From Tolypeutes matacus (Eukaryota > Chordata > Mammalia > Cingulata > Chlamyphoridae): DNA of 64,000 bases. The notes beneath the pieces were generated by a model that was not told the origin of the DNA, did no database searches, and saw only the letters and a list, made by a program, of their open reading frames with translations. Each line of letters starts with the position of its first letter. Positions within the stretch are counted from its first letter, which is position 1. The DNA lies in the NCBI GenBank assembly GCA_026826555.1, contig JAKSZT010037276.1:2290256-2354255 (forward strand), in the 5' to 3' direction. Shown one piece after another: positions 49,250 through 61,345 of the stretch. Position numbers and translations under genes: made by a program.

Positions 49250-50701
49250 AATTGTCTTGGTTTTGGAGATGCACACAATAACAGAAGGAATATTGAATTC
49301 CCATCCTGGGGAGTGATGCTACATTTTCTAATAGGACAGCAAGAATCCTCTGAGTGCAAGGGCAGTGGCTAGTGAAGCAAGACAGATAATTACACCAGGC
49401 CCTTGACATTGATGATTGTACTTATGAAACTTTTCTTGTGATATTAAAAGTTAGCCTAATATTATATTTTGCCTAAGAGTTACCACATGAAAGTCTCCTT
49501 GATGCTCAAAAGTAGCCTCTTTCTAAAAAACCTCTGCATATAAATGCACCAACTTCCCTGTGGCATGGGACACACTCCCAAGGATGAGTCTCTCTTGCAC
49601 CAAGGGATTATAAACAAGTGCTGACTATCTACACATCTGAAAAAAGACCTTGACCAAAAGCAGAAATGGTAATTACAAATGAGTTTTTTTGGCTAAGAAG
49701 TTTCAAATTGAGTTGAGAGGTCATTTCAAAGGTTATATTTATGCACATCTCAGTGGATCTCATTGACTGCCACAGTAAACAGTGTCTCAATAGCAGGGCT
49801 CCTAAGCACTCTAGAGACATCCAGACACTATAAGCAGGGCATACACCTCATGAGTTTGGCTCCCTGTCTGTAAGCCTTACTTTGGAATTTATAATCCCAA
49901 AAGTAATAAAGTTAGACTCATTTATAGTTTCCCTACACATGGCTCTACTAAACCCTTTTATCTGAACCTATAATGAGCACTGTACTTGAAAAATAAATGT
50001 TCCAGACACTCAAATCTTTGGTCCATCCTTGTGTCAGTTGAGCCTTGAATATCAGCTGGGTTGCAGTACCTACTCTCCAGTTCATTGGATTCACCCAGGA
50101 CAACTAACAAGAAGATGATGATGGACAACATCCATCCCAAGGAAGAGTGGGTGTCTGCAACTTCAAGCAAGATAGTTCCATCCACCTGACCCCTGGCATC
50201 TATGCTCTCTCTCAATTAGAAGCAAAGTGGGCATCACCATCTCCAAGTTATCAAGATAAGGAAAGAGCAATGGAGTAAAGTACACTTGTTATTATACTGT
50301 AAACATTATTAGTCTAGCAATGGAAAAAGTTTTATCATTGATATAAATGCATTGGCCACCAAAGTTTCTGAGGGGAGGGAGAAGGAAGAATAGGTGCAAT
50401 ATGGGAAATTATTTGAGACATTGGAATTGTCCTGTAAGACACTGCAATAATGGGTACAGTCCATTAAATATTTTGTCATTTCATACAAAATTGTGTGGGA
50501 CAGAGATAGTCCATGGTTAGTAGAATTGCTTCAATATATGTTCATCAATTTTAACTAATGTACCACACTAATGAAAGATGTTTTTAATGTGGGAGAATCT
50601 GGAAGTGTGTGGGAGTGGGGCCTATGGGAATATCCTGTATTTTCTATGTAGCATTTTTGTATTCTAAAGCTAATTTAAAATTAAAGAAAAATGATTAAAA
50701 T
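49250..50701 (+). mobile_element. 5'-truncated LINE-1 insertion (3' UTR module 2 only)
   Basis: Starts inside module 2 and runs to the A-rich tail at 50680-50700. An 11-bp target duplication AATCGGGCCAG lies at 49239-49249 and 50702-50712. It splits the minus-strand L1 5' region, so it is younger than that L1. Confidence 0.9.
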
Positions 50702-50712
50702 AATCGGGCCAG

Positions 50713-51275
50713 GGACTCACTAATGGGGCAGGTTTTCTACAAGAGTTAATGATACCAAGAATACTGAGAACAGTTTTTCTCCATGCGGTTTCCAAACTTG
50801 TCCATAGATGGCGCTCAACAGTGTACTTTCCTTGGAGGTGTTTCAGTGTTGGCTGTGCTTTGTTTCTGTGTTGAATCTCCAGTGTATAGTTTCAAAGCAG
50901 GCTCTGCAGGCCAAATTCAATGAATAAAATCCCCTCTGACTCCCACTCCCTTCTCCCTTGAATATCTGGCAGGGAGGAAGATGTCTTTTCCCCACACAGT
51001 TGGCTGCAGGGAACTAGGTGTTTTACCCCAGCTTAATATCTTAAGGTGGGGTCAAGAAGCCCTTCTTGGCTCATGCAGGGGCTTGGTAACTTACGTTTTT
51101 TGCCTTGGCTTCTTTGTATCCTTTACCTCCCTCTCTTGGGAGTTGTGTAGCCCTGTCCTGGTCTGTTGAACCCCAAAGCAGGTTTCTTGTACAGCTTTTG
51201 GCTCTTTTTCCATTGTTTTTATGAGAGAATTTAGCTCGGACTGTTAGTCCACTACCATCTTCCCATAATCCCCAT
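50713..51275 (-). promoter_or_regulatory. LINE-1 5' UTR remainder, minus strand
   Basis: Right half of the L1 split by the insertion. On the - strand its 5' part (51150-51260) reads '...AGATGGTAGTGGACTAACAGTCCGAGCTA...', which resembles the start of L1 5' UTRs ('GATGGCGGACTAACAGT...AGCTA' type). Family knowledge says such sequence holds the internal promoter. Identification from memory. Confidence 0.5.
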
Positions 51276-53400
51276 GATGGCAATTTTACCACATTCTCCA
51301 GCACCAAGAAGAAGCAGCTTCATTTCTTTGTCTGCTTTCTACCAGTCCTATTGCAATTGTGGTTGATCATCTTCTCCATTTCACTGCTGCCCTGTCCTAA
51401 GTGCTCAACCTGCAGACCATGGTGGTGGCAGGAGAGGTGATTGAACAGGGCACACTCACACACCACAGCAACTGCATCACCAGCAGCAGAGACAACATCT
51501 ACTCCTGGGTGGCAGCTCTCTCTGTCTGCTTCCGGAGCTCCCCAGGTTCATTTTTAATGTCTTTTTCTAGTATGTCCAAAATCTGGTCTTGTTTGTTTAT
51601 GTTTTCTGAATACTTATCTTGTCCCTGTTGATGGGTTACATTTCCAATTACTTTGTTCTGTGTTCATGTTTTGCACACTGAATATTTTAATATTTTATCG
51701 TGTTAACTCTGGGATTTATTTTCTGAGATGTCTGTTGCTAAAGTTTACATCCATCTAGTGATGTGATGGGGATTTCCTTAAGTATCAGGAACTAACAAAT
51801 ACAAGAAAACCACTACAAACAGCTCCTTTCACAGTCTTTTCAGATTAGTTCTACATGGCTTGTTTTCTCCTTCAGAGCTAACCCTTCTTAACAAGAAGAC
51901 CAACCTGAGGTACATGGAAAACACAGGGTTCTCTGCATCTTTTCTTCTTTATTTTATCTTAATTTCAGAGCATGTGTGTTTCTTGTCTTGGGCTTACACT
52001 TGCACTTGCTTTTGGCCTTATTCTCCCCCATTTAAAGAAATTTGAATTCCTGTTGTCATCTGCTGGGAGTTCTATTTTATGACTCCATGCATGTTATCCT
52101 TTGCTCCGGTTTTCTATGACTTAATTATTTCCTACCATGCTTTAGATGATTCTCTGCCAGTAGGATAATTTTTGTTTGCTGAGACAAGTTCCCTGATTCA
52201 GTAATTCAGGCTTCCTTCTCATAGATTGGCAGTGGCATACAGGTATTCCATTATGGAGATAGAAGATACTCTGTTCCTTCTGTAACAGGGCCATAGGTCC
52301 ACAATGGGAATGCAGGCTGACTTCAAACCATGTTGTCAATGTGGTTGGGGAGAGAATTAAACAAGGAGCTCTATCTACTGTTTTTCCACTACATTCATTG
52401 ACTCCTTACTTGCTCAGATACTGCAACTTTTTAACTGTTTTCTGGAATTTTGAGGAAGGTATCTCTTCCAGTTTTTTCTGGCTATTCAAAGACCTGAGAA
52501 GGAATGGCATTCTCAAGTATTTGTAATACCATCATGTTTGACCAGATGTCCAAAGTAGGTAGTTTTGAAACCCTTCATTCATATTAACTTTATAAAAGGA
52601 TTGGTGAGGAGAAATACAGAGAGGATGTATAAATGGAATTATATTTGAAAAATATGTGCTGAGAGTCTCATTATCCCCAAGAGGGAGAGGAGGACATACA
52701 TGGGACCCCTTTGGGAACTTGATCTTTTGGCTACTATTAGCAGATAAGGTGGGCTGGGAGAGCAAATGTGAGTTGCTTATACCCTGTGATAGCCTTTAAC
52801 TTCAAGGATATCCCAGGCATAATGTGAAAAAAAAAGTTGTGAAGCCTGCTTAAATTTCATCCCAGGCAAAGGAAAGGACTATTTTCATTGAATGAATATT
52901 GAGGGATAGTGGAAGCCAAAATAATTGGCTTTAATGATTTTATCAATGTTTTTGTTACCAATACATTTTAAATCCAAGTGTTATTAAAAGTATGAGGTAA
53001 TACAATATTATTTTTCATGTTAAAATATTATGTATAAGCTTGAAGAATGTGATTCACTGTCATTGAAGTAGACTGTGTCCTCAATATTTGAGGGGTTTTA
53101 AATTTTACTTGAAATTCCAAAGATAAGAACACATATTGATACAGTGAACCTTGTGGGAGACTTAATTTGGCTTACTCTAAGGAACAACTTGCAAAGGTTA
53201 GAAAAGTCCAAAATGGAAAGTGACTGCCTGAGAGATAATTGGCTTTTCATCCCAGAGACTTTAAATAGTAGCTGTGAAACCACCATGGATACTGCTGCAG
53301 AGGTCTGTGAATTAAGTAAAGACCTCAGATGTTGCTTCCAAATCTAATATATTGCCCTAAATTTTCTAGCCTTTCCATCTTATCTTCTTAAGAACACAGG
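51276..53400 (+). other. Intergenic DNA, no gene seen
   Basis: No clear repeat or gene. The open frame 51401-51631 lies next to the L1 5' end and has no domain; nearby, 52142-52339 and 52532-52765 are also uninformative. Confidence 0.4.
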
Positions 53401-53403
53401 GCT

Positions 53404-53760
53404 GCATATAAAGATAGTGATTACCAGAGGTTCTGAGGGGAGGGTTAGGGAAGAACAGGTGGAATAGAGGGCATTTTAGGGCATTGAAATACTTCTGCAT
53501 GATATTGCAATGATGTATACAGGCCATTAAACACTTTGTTAAAACCTATAAAATTGTACAGTGCAAAAGGTAATCCATGGTTAGTAGCAATACATCAGTA
53601 TTTGTTCAATTGTAATGAACATACTACAGAAATGTAAGACATTATTAATTGGGGAAAATGTGAAAAAGAGAGGGGTGGTGTAATGGGAATCCCCTTATTT
53701 TCATGGTGCCTTTTTCTGTAATCTAAAAATTCTTTAAGAATAAAGTATAATTTTTTAAAA
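53404..53760 (+). mobile_element. LINE-1 3' end fragment (end of module 2)
   Basis: 'GTGATTACCAGAGGTTCTGAGGGGAGGG', 'ACACTTTGTTAAAACCTATA' and 'GTAATCTAAAAATTCTTTAA' match the last 350 bases of module 2 copies. Ends in an A-rich tail at 53740-53770. Confidence 0.75.
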
Positions 53761-53769
53761 ATTAAAAAC

Positions 53770-54980
53770 AAAACATAAAGCTGCAAACCAAAAAGCTGAT
53801 AATACAAATGGTTGATGTGCAAAAGGGAACTGGTTAGGTGGAGAAGATGCAAACTAGAGGCTCCATGCTCTTTCTAGTGGGAACAGCTGAATCTCATTTC
53901 TCACTGGTTTATCTTAAGGTAACTTGGTTCCAATTTTTACAAATCTTTTGGAATTGCAGGAAAACCCCCAGCTCTTGGATTATGGTCATCACCAGTCTCC
54001 CCTGCTGAATAAGGGAAACATAAGCAGTCATGGGTTCTTCAGGTAAGGAGTTCCAATTCCTCCACCCCATAGATGAACTTGGGACCAAAGAGAAATGTAT
54101 CTCTTTGAACAGCTTTAGATGAAACCACTCTCAATTAAGGCTTACATCATCTTTGTAACCAACAGAATTGAAGGAGGTAAATGCAAGAGTTTCCTTTTCT
54201 GGAGCTATGGTGTGAGTACTGGCTGAGTGAGCTCTTCTAACTTCACAGTCAGAATCCAAAAACTCTAAAATATTCCATTATTAGCTCTGGGTTTTATTGT
54301 GTAGGGTCCACTGTTTAAAGGCATAAAGATGTGATGTTCATGAAAGATTTCATGCAGAAAACATTGTATAACTGATTGAGTCCGTTTTTCTCCACAACCT
54401 ACCCACCCATTCAGGCTTTCCATTTATACACATCATTATTCTCACCTGCAGCTCTTACTCATCACTTGCAAATATTAGTGAAATAATTGAATAATTACTG
54501 GAATTTCAATTATTTTATGTAAAGTGTGGGGGTGACTTAAAATTATTTTGAACATCTGTTCCCAAACTCAACTATTATACTATTAATGGATAAAAAAATC
54601 AAAGTTAATTGTAAATATCAGAGCCAGGATACAAAGAAGAGAGGTATGGTTAGAGTAGTTGAAGGTAAAACAGGGAAGTCTTCTTGGAAAAATAGATGAG
54701 AGATTGAAAAACCCATCCCATTGCATGAACTTGCATTTGATAAAACTCAAGTAGATACTTTTGAATTGTGTTGAGATTTTGTTCAGTACATCCCTAGGTC
54801 ATGTTTGTCCTCTACCTAATAATGAATGACTCTCAAGTTAGTTCTCCTCCATTTTATATTTGTTCCATTGAGGTTTTGAAACTAAGTCCAATTCGCCTAT
54901 GGAATATTTTCTTATTGGAATAAGGCTCCTTTTTCATCATGTTGAGATACTTTGGATTATGGTTCTATTATTTATCATCT
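53770..54980 (+). other. Intergenic DNA, no gene seen
   Basis: AT-rich with no recognisable boundary or coding signature. Confidence 0.4.
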
Positions 54981-54984
54981 TTAT

Positions 54985-55450
54985 CATTAAGGGTTCTCCA
55001 GAGAAATCTAACTACCAAGATAAATGATTTATTTTAAGGAATTGACTTATGTGGTTGTGTAGGGCTGACAAGTCTGAGAAATGTAGTGTAGATTGGAAGG
55101 TGGGAAAATCTCAGAAGAGTAACATGGCAATTTTGAATCTGAAATCCACACGGGAGGCTGGCAGGATTTAAATTGTGAGGGGGAGTTGATGTTGCCTTGA
55201 AGCAGACGTTCTTCTTGGTACATGCAGTACTTTGCTCTAAAGGTGACCAACTGATTAGATGAGGCCCACTCACGTTATGGAGGGAAATCTCCTTTACTTA
55301 AAGTCAATTGATTGTAGATGCTAGTCTAAGATATGAAATACCTTTAAAGCAACATCTAGGCCATATTTGACCAATCAGCTAAACATAATATCCCAGTCAA
55401 AATGCCATGTGATATGAACCATCAGATCACATCAACTATATTCCTAAGCT
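54985..55450 (+). repeat. Old repeat relic with 'GGTTCTCCAGAGAAAT' head
   Basis: Has 'AGGGTTCTCCAGAGAAATCTAAC', 'TTTATTTTAAGGAATTGACTTATG' and 'CCAACTGATTAGATGAGGCCCACTCACGTTA', a well-known order in mammalian DNA. Same family as 16800-17220. The open frames 55034-55273 and 55047-55250 on the - strand are inside it. Family name not assigned. Confidence 0.6.
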
Positions 55451-55639
55451 TTAATTCAATTGCAATTGTATTAAGATATTTCTATGTCAATATAAAAATC
55501 CTTGATAAAAATATAGAGCAAAACTAAGTTTAAAAATAGAAACCTTATTGAAGATGTGATAATCCTTTAATTTTGCACAGGAAACAAAAGTTACTGGAAC
55601 ATATTTGTGTACCAGGCATGATGTCAGATTTGGGAATGC

Positions 55640-55745
55640 ATTCATTAAGTCATTGAGCAATATCTATTAAGAGCCTTTTATTCAACAAACAGTGCAATGG
55701 GAAACAGAGATATAATAGTAAACAAAATAGACCCCATTACACGCA
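55640..55745 (+). repeat. L2-like relic
   Basis: 'TTCATTAAGTCATTGAGCAATATCTATTAAG', then 'ATTCAACAAACAGTGCAATGG...GAGATATAATAGTAAACAAAATAGACC', follows the order of the L2 3' end (…ttattgagcac…cagtgaacaaaacagac). Decayed. Confidence 0.42.
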
Positions 55746-56089
55746 AATTTTTATGCATACCCCTCTTTCATACTTTCTTAATTTGTATTATCATGAGTCT
55801 GCATGTTTCTTGGAGGAAATGAGTTTTCCTGAGATTTTAAGAGAGATTTTCACCATCCATTCCACAAAATGTGTTTAACATCTACTATGTGAAATGAATG
55901 AAAGTAATTCTTTGGCACATAATGTACTATAAAGGAAGACACTAATATTTATTTTTGTATCCACTATGTTCTCATCACTGAGAACCTCCTCATCACTGAG
56001 AACCTCCTCACTTGGAAAGGAGCAAAGGTAAAATTAAGTAAAAGAGAAAAACAGAGAATACAATGCTACATTTTTATACCTTAGATTTT

Positions 56090-56290
56090 GAGAATCAGTT
56101 TCTACATCACTGCATTTGGTCCTGACCAAATACTGTTAGGGAGTCAATGTATCATCTCTAGTTTCAGATAAGGACACCTCAGATCCATGAGAGTGAGATG
56201 TTTGATGGAAGTCACCAAATAAGCAGACAGTAGGACTGTGGTTTGAATGAAGTGCAGATCATTTTAATGCAGTAATTTCTACTCTAAAGA
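56090..56290 (+). repeat. MIR SINE relic
   Basis: 'TTTCAGATAAGGACACCTCAGATCCATGAGAGTGAGATGTTTGATGG...CACCAAATAAGCAGACAGTAGGACTG' follows the MIR order (tttacagatgaggaaactgag...gtcacacagctagtaag...). Just upstream of the olfactory receptor pseudogene. Confidence 0.55.
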
Positions 56291-56456
56291 TGAGAAGAGT
56301 AGGAAATGGAATAAAGTGGATAGAATGGAAGTGAAAATAAAATTTACAAAATATATGATTTAAGAGTATTTAGGGAGTCTTGTGAAATAACAAATTAATT
56401 CATGTTCTTTAGAAGAAGCATTAAACTTTCTTTGCTATTTGTACAGATGAAAGGAT

Positions 56457-57415
56457 ATGGGAAAGTTCAACACCAGTTTAGTAGAGGGCTTCATTTTGGT
56501 GGGCTTCTCATTTTGGCTTCAAGTGAAATTAATCCTTTTTGTCTTTACTTTTATTTTTAACTCCCTAACTCTCTTTGTCAACATCACCATTATCATTGTC
56601 TTTTGCCTGAACCATCAGTTGCACACACCCATGTACTTCTTCCTCTGCCACTTGTCTTTCCTGGGCATCTGCTATCCCACCAGTACAGTTCTTCAGCTTC
56701 TATTCAACCTTCATGGACCAGAGTGGACCATCACCTATGGAGGGTGTGTGGCCTAGCTTTTCATCTCCCTTGCCCTGGACTCCACTGAGTGTGTGCTCCT
56801 GGTAGTTATAACCTTTTCCCTCTATGCTGCTATCTATGGACAACTCTGTTACAAGGCCATTGTATAGTCCCATTAAGCTAGACCCTGGTGTCATCTCCTG
56901 GGGAGGAGGCTTCATGAACACTCTGATTTAAAACAGTCTCTGATCACCATGCCCCTCTGTGGCCTCCATCATCTGACCTTTCTGGGAGATGCTTGTGCTT
57001 CTGAAGCTGGCTTCTGAGGACACACAAGGGTCTGAGTCCAAATGTTTCTAGTTGAAGCTATTACCTTGGTGCTTTCTTCAGCACTAATTCTAAGCTCCTA
57101 TGTACATGTGCTCAGGCAGTGGAAAGGGTCAATCAATAGCTGGATGAACAAAGGTTTTTGGGACTCTGCATCCCACTAATTGGTGGTTTCGCTTTTGTAT
57201 GTCTCAGTCATATACACATATTTCCAATTCATGCACAGTTATTTTTAGAATGAAGGAAAGTTTGTTGCCTTTATTGTACTATAATTATCCCCATGCTCAA
57301 TTCTCTGATTTATACACTAAGGAACAAGAATGTGAAGAAGGTTCTGAGGAAGGTACTATTAAAAGTCAGAGACTTGGGGCAGAAACTAAATTCTGCCTTT
57401 TTATTAATTAACTAA
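56457..57415 (+). pseudogene. Olfactory receptor pseudogene (family 2-like)
   Basis: Single-exon relic about 959 bases long, close to the roughly 940 usual for a receptor. The ATG at 56457 fits: residues 12-19 read FILVGFSF, and the first membrane segment (about 25-50) is followed by LHTPMYFFL at 55-63. The '[12 protein letters not shown]' block and GGC with C97 (ECL1 cysteine) come next. Then a TAG stop (56754-56756) replaces Gln. The DRY-like signature is FSLYAAIY (56814-56837), having lost D and R. A second stop (56865) and further shifts follow. Later pieces keep the family order: 'SPIKLDPGVISWGGGFMNTL', 'MFLVEAITLVLSSALILSSYV', and at 57299-57352 the last-membrane signature NSLIYTLRNKNVKKVLRK, with the stop at 57413. 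The +0 frame at the start and the +2 frame at the end show a net frameshift. The motifs favour subfamily OR2. It would have been a class II odorant G-protein-coupled receptor in nasal sensory neurons. No intact receptor lies nearby. Confidence 0.93.
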
Positions 57416-58060
57416 GTCCCTGTTCTTGTCCCTCCCCATCTCTGGGCCCATTTCTGAGGTCTTTTGCTATGTGAACCTAGATAAATTACCTAAAACCTTT
57501 GAACTGCATGTAAGTGGTTATCCTTATATGATTCTTGGAGACATTAAGAGATCACAAACAGTGGTGCTTCATGGAAAATATAAAATCTCAAACATGAGTG
57601 TTATTTAACTACTTGAAGAAAAAGGCAAAATCATTAAGGCAGAACTGAGTAACTGAGTAAAGGGAGGCATCAACATCTCATCAGCTGTTCCAAGAGTATC
57701 AGTAATACTGACTGGTATCACAAACAAGATGCTTTTCATACAACATTGAGGAGAGTAGAGAAGAAATGAACATAAAAATTATCAGCCTATAAGAAATGAC
57801 AATAAAAAAGTAAAAAGTAAACAGGAATGGCAAAGAAGATATAAGGAAATTTCTGTGGTAGGAAGTGTTAGAAGTGTTACAGTTGAGAGGCTGTAGGCTA
57901 AATTGTGAAGACAATGGATACTTCAAATTCCACCCTTGTCATTTCATTCTATGTTCTTAAATATATATTTCATGTTAAAATGTTAAGGTACACTTGCTAA
58001 AACTCAATTAGGTTCAGTAATTTCCAGGCTGAATAAATCCTCTTCTATTCCAATTAAAAT
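57416..58060 (+). other. Intergenic DNA, no gene seen
   Basis: AT-rich, without recognisable repeat or coding signal. The open frame 57426-57608 abuts the pseudogene and has no receptor similarity. Confidence 0.4.
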
Positions 58061-58500
58061 AGCTGATATTTGTTTTTTTTTTTTTGTTGTTGTTGTTGTT
58101 TTTTTAAAGATTTTATTTATTTATTCGTTTATCACCCCCTTGCTGCTTGTGCTTGCTGGGTCAGCTAACCACGCCGTGTGGGCGGGCTTGCCTTCACCAG
58201 GAGGCCCCGGGAACCGAACTCAGGGCCTCCCATATGGTAAACGGGAGCCCTACTGATTGAGCCACAGCCGCTTCCCTGATATTTGTTTAATATTATAAAA
58301 CTGTTCCTATATTAATTGTCAGTAATCTTTACAGCAACATTGTGGGATATTTATTATTTTTACATTTCCTATTTATTCATGATGAAAAAGAAGTTCAAGT
58401 GTTTTAGGTAATTTATCTAAGTTTACATAGCAAATTGAAATGATGATCTGATTCATGTTTCTGCATCCCTAAACCCAACACTTATTATACCACACTGCCA
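58060..58500 (+). repeat. MIR SINE relic split by tRNA-SINE
   Basis: 'TAGCTGATATTTG' before and 'TTTAATATTATAAAACTG...AGCAACATTGTGGGATATTTATTATTTTTACATTTCC' after follow the MIR order (tagctaacatttattgagc...acaacaaccctatgaggtaggtactattattatccccattttac), then 'GGTAATTTATCTAAGTTTACATAGCAAATTG', 'TTCATGTTTCTGCA' and 'CACTTATTATACCACACTGCC'. The second tRNA-SINE sits in it. Confidence 0.75.
58076..58275 (-). mobile_element. tRNA-derived SINE, minus strand (second copy)
   Basis: Reverse complement starts GGGAAGCGGCTGTGGCTCAA, with A box, B box (GAGTTCGGTTCCCGG) and the same body as 2309-2494. The plus-strand left edge is the T-rich tail with a (TTG)n tract. The target duplication TGATATTTGTTT stands at 58064-58075 and 58277-58288, with the base before also matching (C). 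It inserted in an MIR. Confidence 0.95.
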
Positions 58501-58539
58501 GTGATCTTTATTTGAGAGACAATTTCAAAAATATTTACA

Positions 58540-58840
58540 GAAGCATATCATTCATACATGAGCATTTATGGAGAATAAGTATATAGTAAAAATTATGAAC
58601 TTTCAAAACAAACATGCATATCACCATACAAGGCTCCCACACATCTCCCCACCACCCACACCTTGCATTGTTTTGAAATGTTAGTAACAAGTTATGAAAG
58701 AACATCATTAAAATGTTATTACTATTTTAATATATTTTATACATAAATTGTGAACTTACAAAACAATCTTGCACATGTGCAGAATTCCCATACAATACCC
58801 CTTTACTAATACACCAGGAAAATATATTAAAATATACAAA
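58540..58840 (-). repeat. Two tandem copies of a short 3' UTR-like block
   Basis: 'AATTATGAACTTTCAAAACAAACATGCAT' at 58590-58620 and 'AATTGTGAACTTACAAAACAATCTTGCAC' at 58746-58775 are alike and spaced about 156 bases apart. Each is followed by a 'CCCA(T/C)ACA' piece. Similar minus-strand L1 3' UTR-type DNA is known in mammals; I cannot name the family. Confidence 0.4.
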
Positions 58841-59589
58841 TATGTATTGAGAATTCTTCTGTTTAGTAAGAATGTATAATCTAATCAATGTGTAATTTGT
58901 TATGTAAATATATTTGTATAAAATTTCTAAAAATGTTCCATTTGTACAGTATATTTACATACTGCTGTCTCCAAAATGAAAGGGTAAACATTATTTTTAT
59001 ATACTCACAACATGAAAATAAATATATAATGTATATTTGTGTGTGTATCCATCCCCCAAAATGTACAGATACACACACATCTGCCAAAGAAAAAAACAAT
59101 TAAAAAGTCCATAAATCCCTGAAAAAAAAAATATTACTCTGAACTATAGCCTATGCCTTAGATTTTGTATATTTTCTCCTAGACCACCCAATTATTAACA
59201 CCACATATTAGTATTATATATTTGTAATTGTTCATGAGAGAATATTCTCATATTTGTTCTTTTAACCACAGTTCATTTTCTAGTACAGGATTCCCTGTGT
59301 TATACAGTATCATTCTTCTTACAATCCACTCAAAGTGTACACACAGTGGCTCCCATTTTCAACACAGAGTTGTGCTGTTCTCAGCCTCAATCAATTTTAG
59401 AATGTATAATTTATAGAGTGAATTTTAAATAGGGAAATATTGAGGTTGGAAAGAAAGATAGTTGGAAAGGGACTTCACAATTTTACTTTAGTCAATATTC
59501 TCCAGGATTCTAGACACTGGAGTTACTCCCATATTTTTGCACTGAAAGAATATTTTTTTCCAAGTTCAAAACTAATATTTCCTGTAAAA

Positions 59590-59850
59590 ATAGCTTCTAT
59601 TTACTAAACTCTAAATATAGTTTAAGCATTATGCTATACATTACACTACATTGTCACAATTCTTACAACTTGAAAGATAGGTATTATTTGCCACTCACAA
59701 CTTGTTTTTACTGAACAAGAGACTGAAGTTTAAATAATTATTTTGAGTAATTTGACTCAAGTTTCCCAGGAGGGAAGTAGAGGGACAGGATTTGATTCTG
59801 GCCTGTCATCTGTCAAAGCCTACTCTAGCACGCCAATGCCCAATAATCCA
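59590..59850 (+). repeat. MIR SINE relic
   Basis: 'TAGCTTCTATTTACTAAACTC', 'GCATTATGCTATACATTACACTACATTGTCACAATTCTTACAACTTGAAAGATAGGTATTATTTGCC', then 'GAGACTGAAGTTTAAATAATTATTTTGAG' and 'GGATTTGATTCTGGCC' follow the MIR order along its length. Confidence 0.75.
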
Positions 59851-61330
59851 TACTTTTGTATCTATAACTCAAGGCACTAACCAAAGAAGTAATGCAATCT
59901 TCATGGACCAAGTGTTTTTTCTTTTGAATGTTGGATGTATGAAAATTCTTGTCTCTTCATATGAGAATCAAGGTCTAAGCAATTCTATTTTTTGGAATAG
60001 CCCAATGGAGAAGGGATGATCAGAACTGGAAGGAGAAAATTTAATAAAATTTTTATGTGATTAAAATGTTATTGTTTTTAATTTGGCACACAGTGAAAAT
60101 GGCCATTCAATTATGTACAGAGAGCATATCCCTTACACAAACAATGATATATGTCTCTGGTACAGTTGGGCATACTCAACCATTGCTTTTTTGAAGTCAG
60201 CTCCTGTGGGAGGCAAATTCCAACACCATGGGATACTGCACCCCTGGGATTTATGTACACTTTCTCATCCATGGCATGTCTAATTGATCAATAGAGACTG
60301 GGTGTCCCTGTAGCTATGCCAGACCCAAAAAATAAGTGATGATTTAATAAGGAAGAAATAACAAGAACATAGAAAGAGTTCAGTGAATAGTATGAAAAAT
60401 CTTTACTGTTGTCTTTAAACACTCTTGGATTTTATAACATTTTTTTTTAATGTCCTTACTTTTACTGGTATTACCTGTTCTTATAATACAAAGGAACCCC
60501 TCAAAAGCTGGGTGCTTACTTAGGAGATCAGGTGTGTGTGTTCTTTTAACTGAAGAAAGGAATAGTCAGATCCACCCATCTCAGAACAAGCAGCAGAAGA
60601 GAAGATTCCTATCCTCAGGGAAGTGGAGGTAACAGAAGTGGTAAGTGTGTGTTTCCGGGGTGGGTGGAGAGATGACATGAATGTGCACAAATAGGTAAGT
60701 AAATGACCTCTCAAAGACCCGGTATGACACCAGGAGACTGAGCAGGAGGAAGAGACCCCCAGTTAAGCACTAATCACATTCACTTTCATTGCAGTCTCAT
60801 CCTTTTGTATGTACAGGAAGGTGGCTAACCTTTCCTCCCCAAGTTTATTAATGCTTCCCAAAGCCCAGATAAGCCTCATCATTAACCAAAGTTAGTCACA
60901 AAAATATAAAAGAAAGAGGAGTTGCATTTGGATATATGGAATCCTCATCAATGTCAAGCTCTTTTTAGGATATTTTGAAGTATTTTCTGTTTCTACTTCT
61001 TTCTGGGACACATGCGAGGGATGGGCCATGGCTCTTCCTGTATTGTCACCCAATTATACTTAGTGCTTTTGCTTCCCTATACTTTAAATCAAGGACAGGG
61101 TCCATTTGAAGGGCAGCTCTATTTGACAAGGAGGTGAAGAAAGAGAGATATATGCAGAAAAATGATGAAAACAATGGAAAACACCTTAATAGAAAAGCTT
61201 CGGGGATAATTTAATTGTACTCAGCTTACAAGGTCGACTGTTAAGTCAATCTGGGATCATTGGTTTCCTTGCCATCTGTCTACTGGAAGAGATAACCTTA
61301 AGCTAAAAGCAGGACATTTGCAATGGACAT
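59850..61330 (+). other. Intergenic DNA, no gene seen
   Basis: No clear repeat or gene. The open frames 60083-60283 and 60450-60632 show no domain. Confidence 0.4.
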
Positions 61331-61345
61331 AAGTAATTACTTCTT

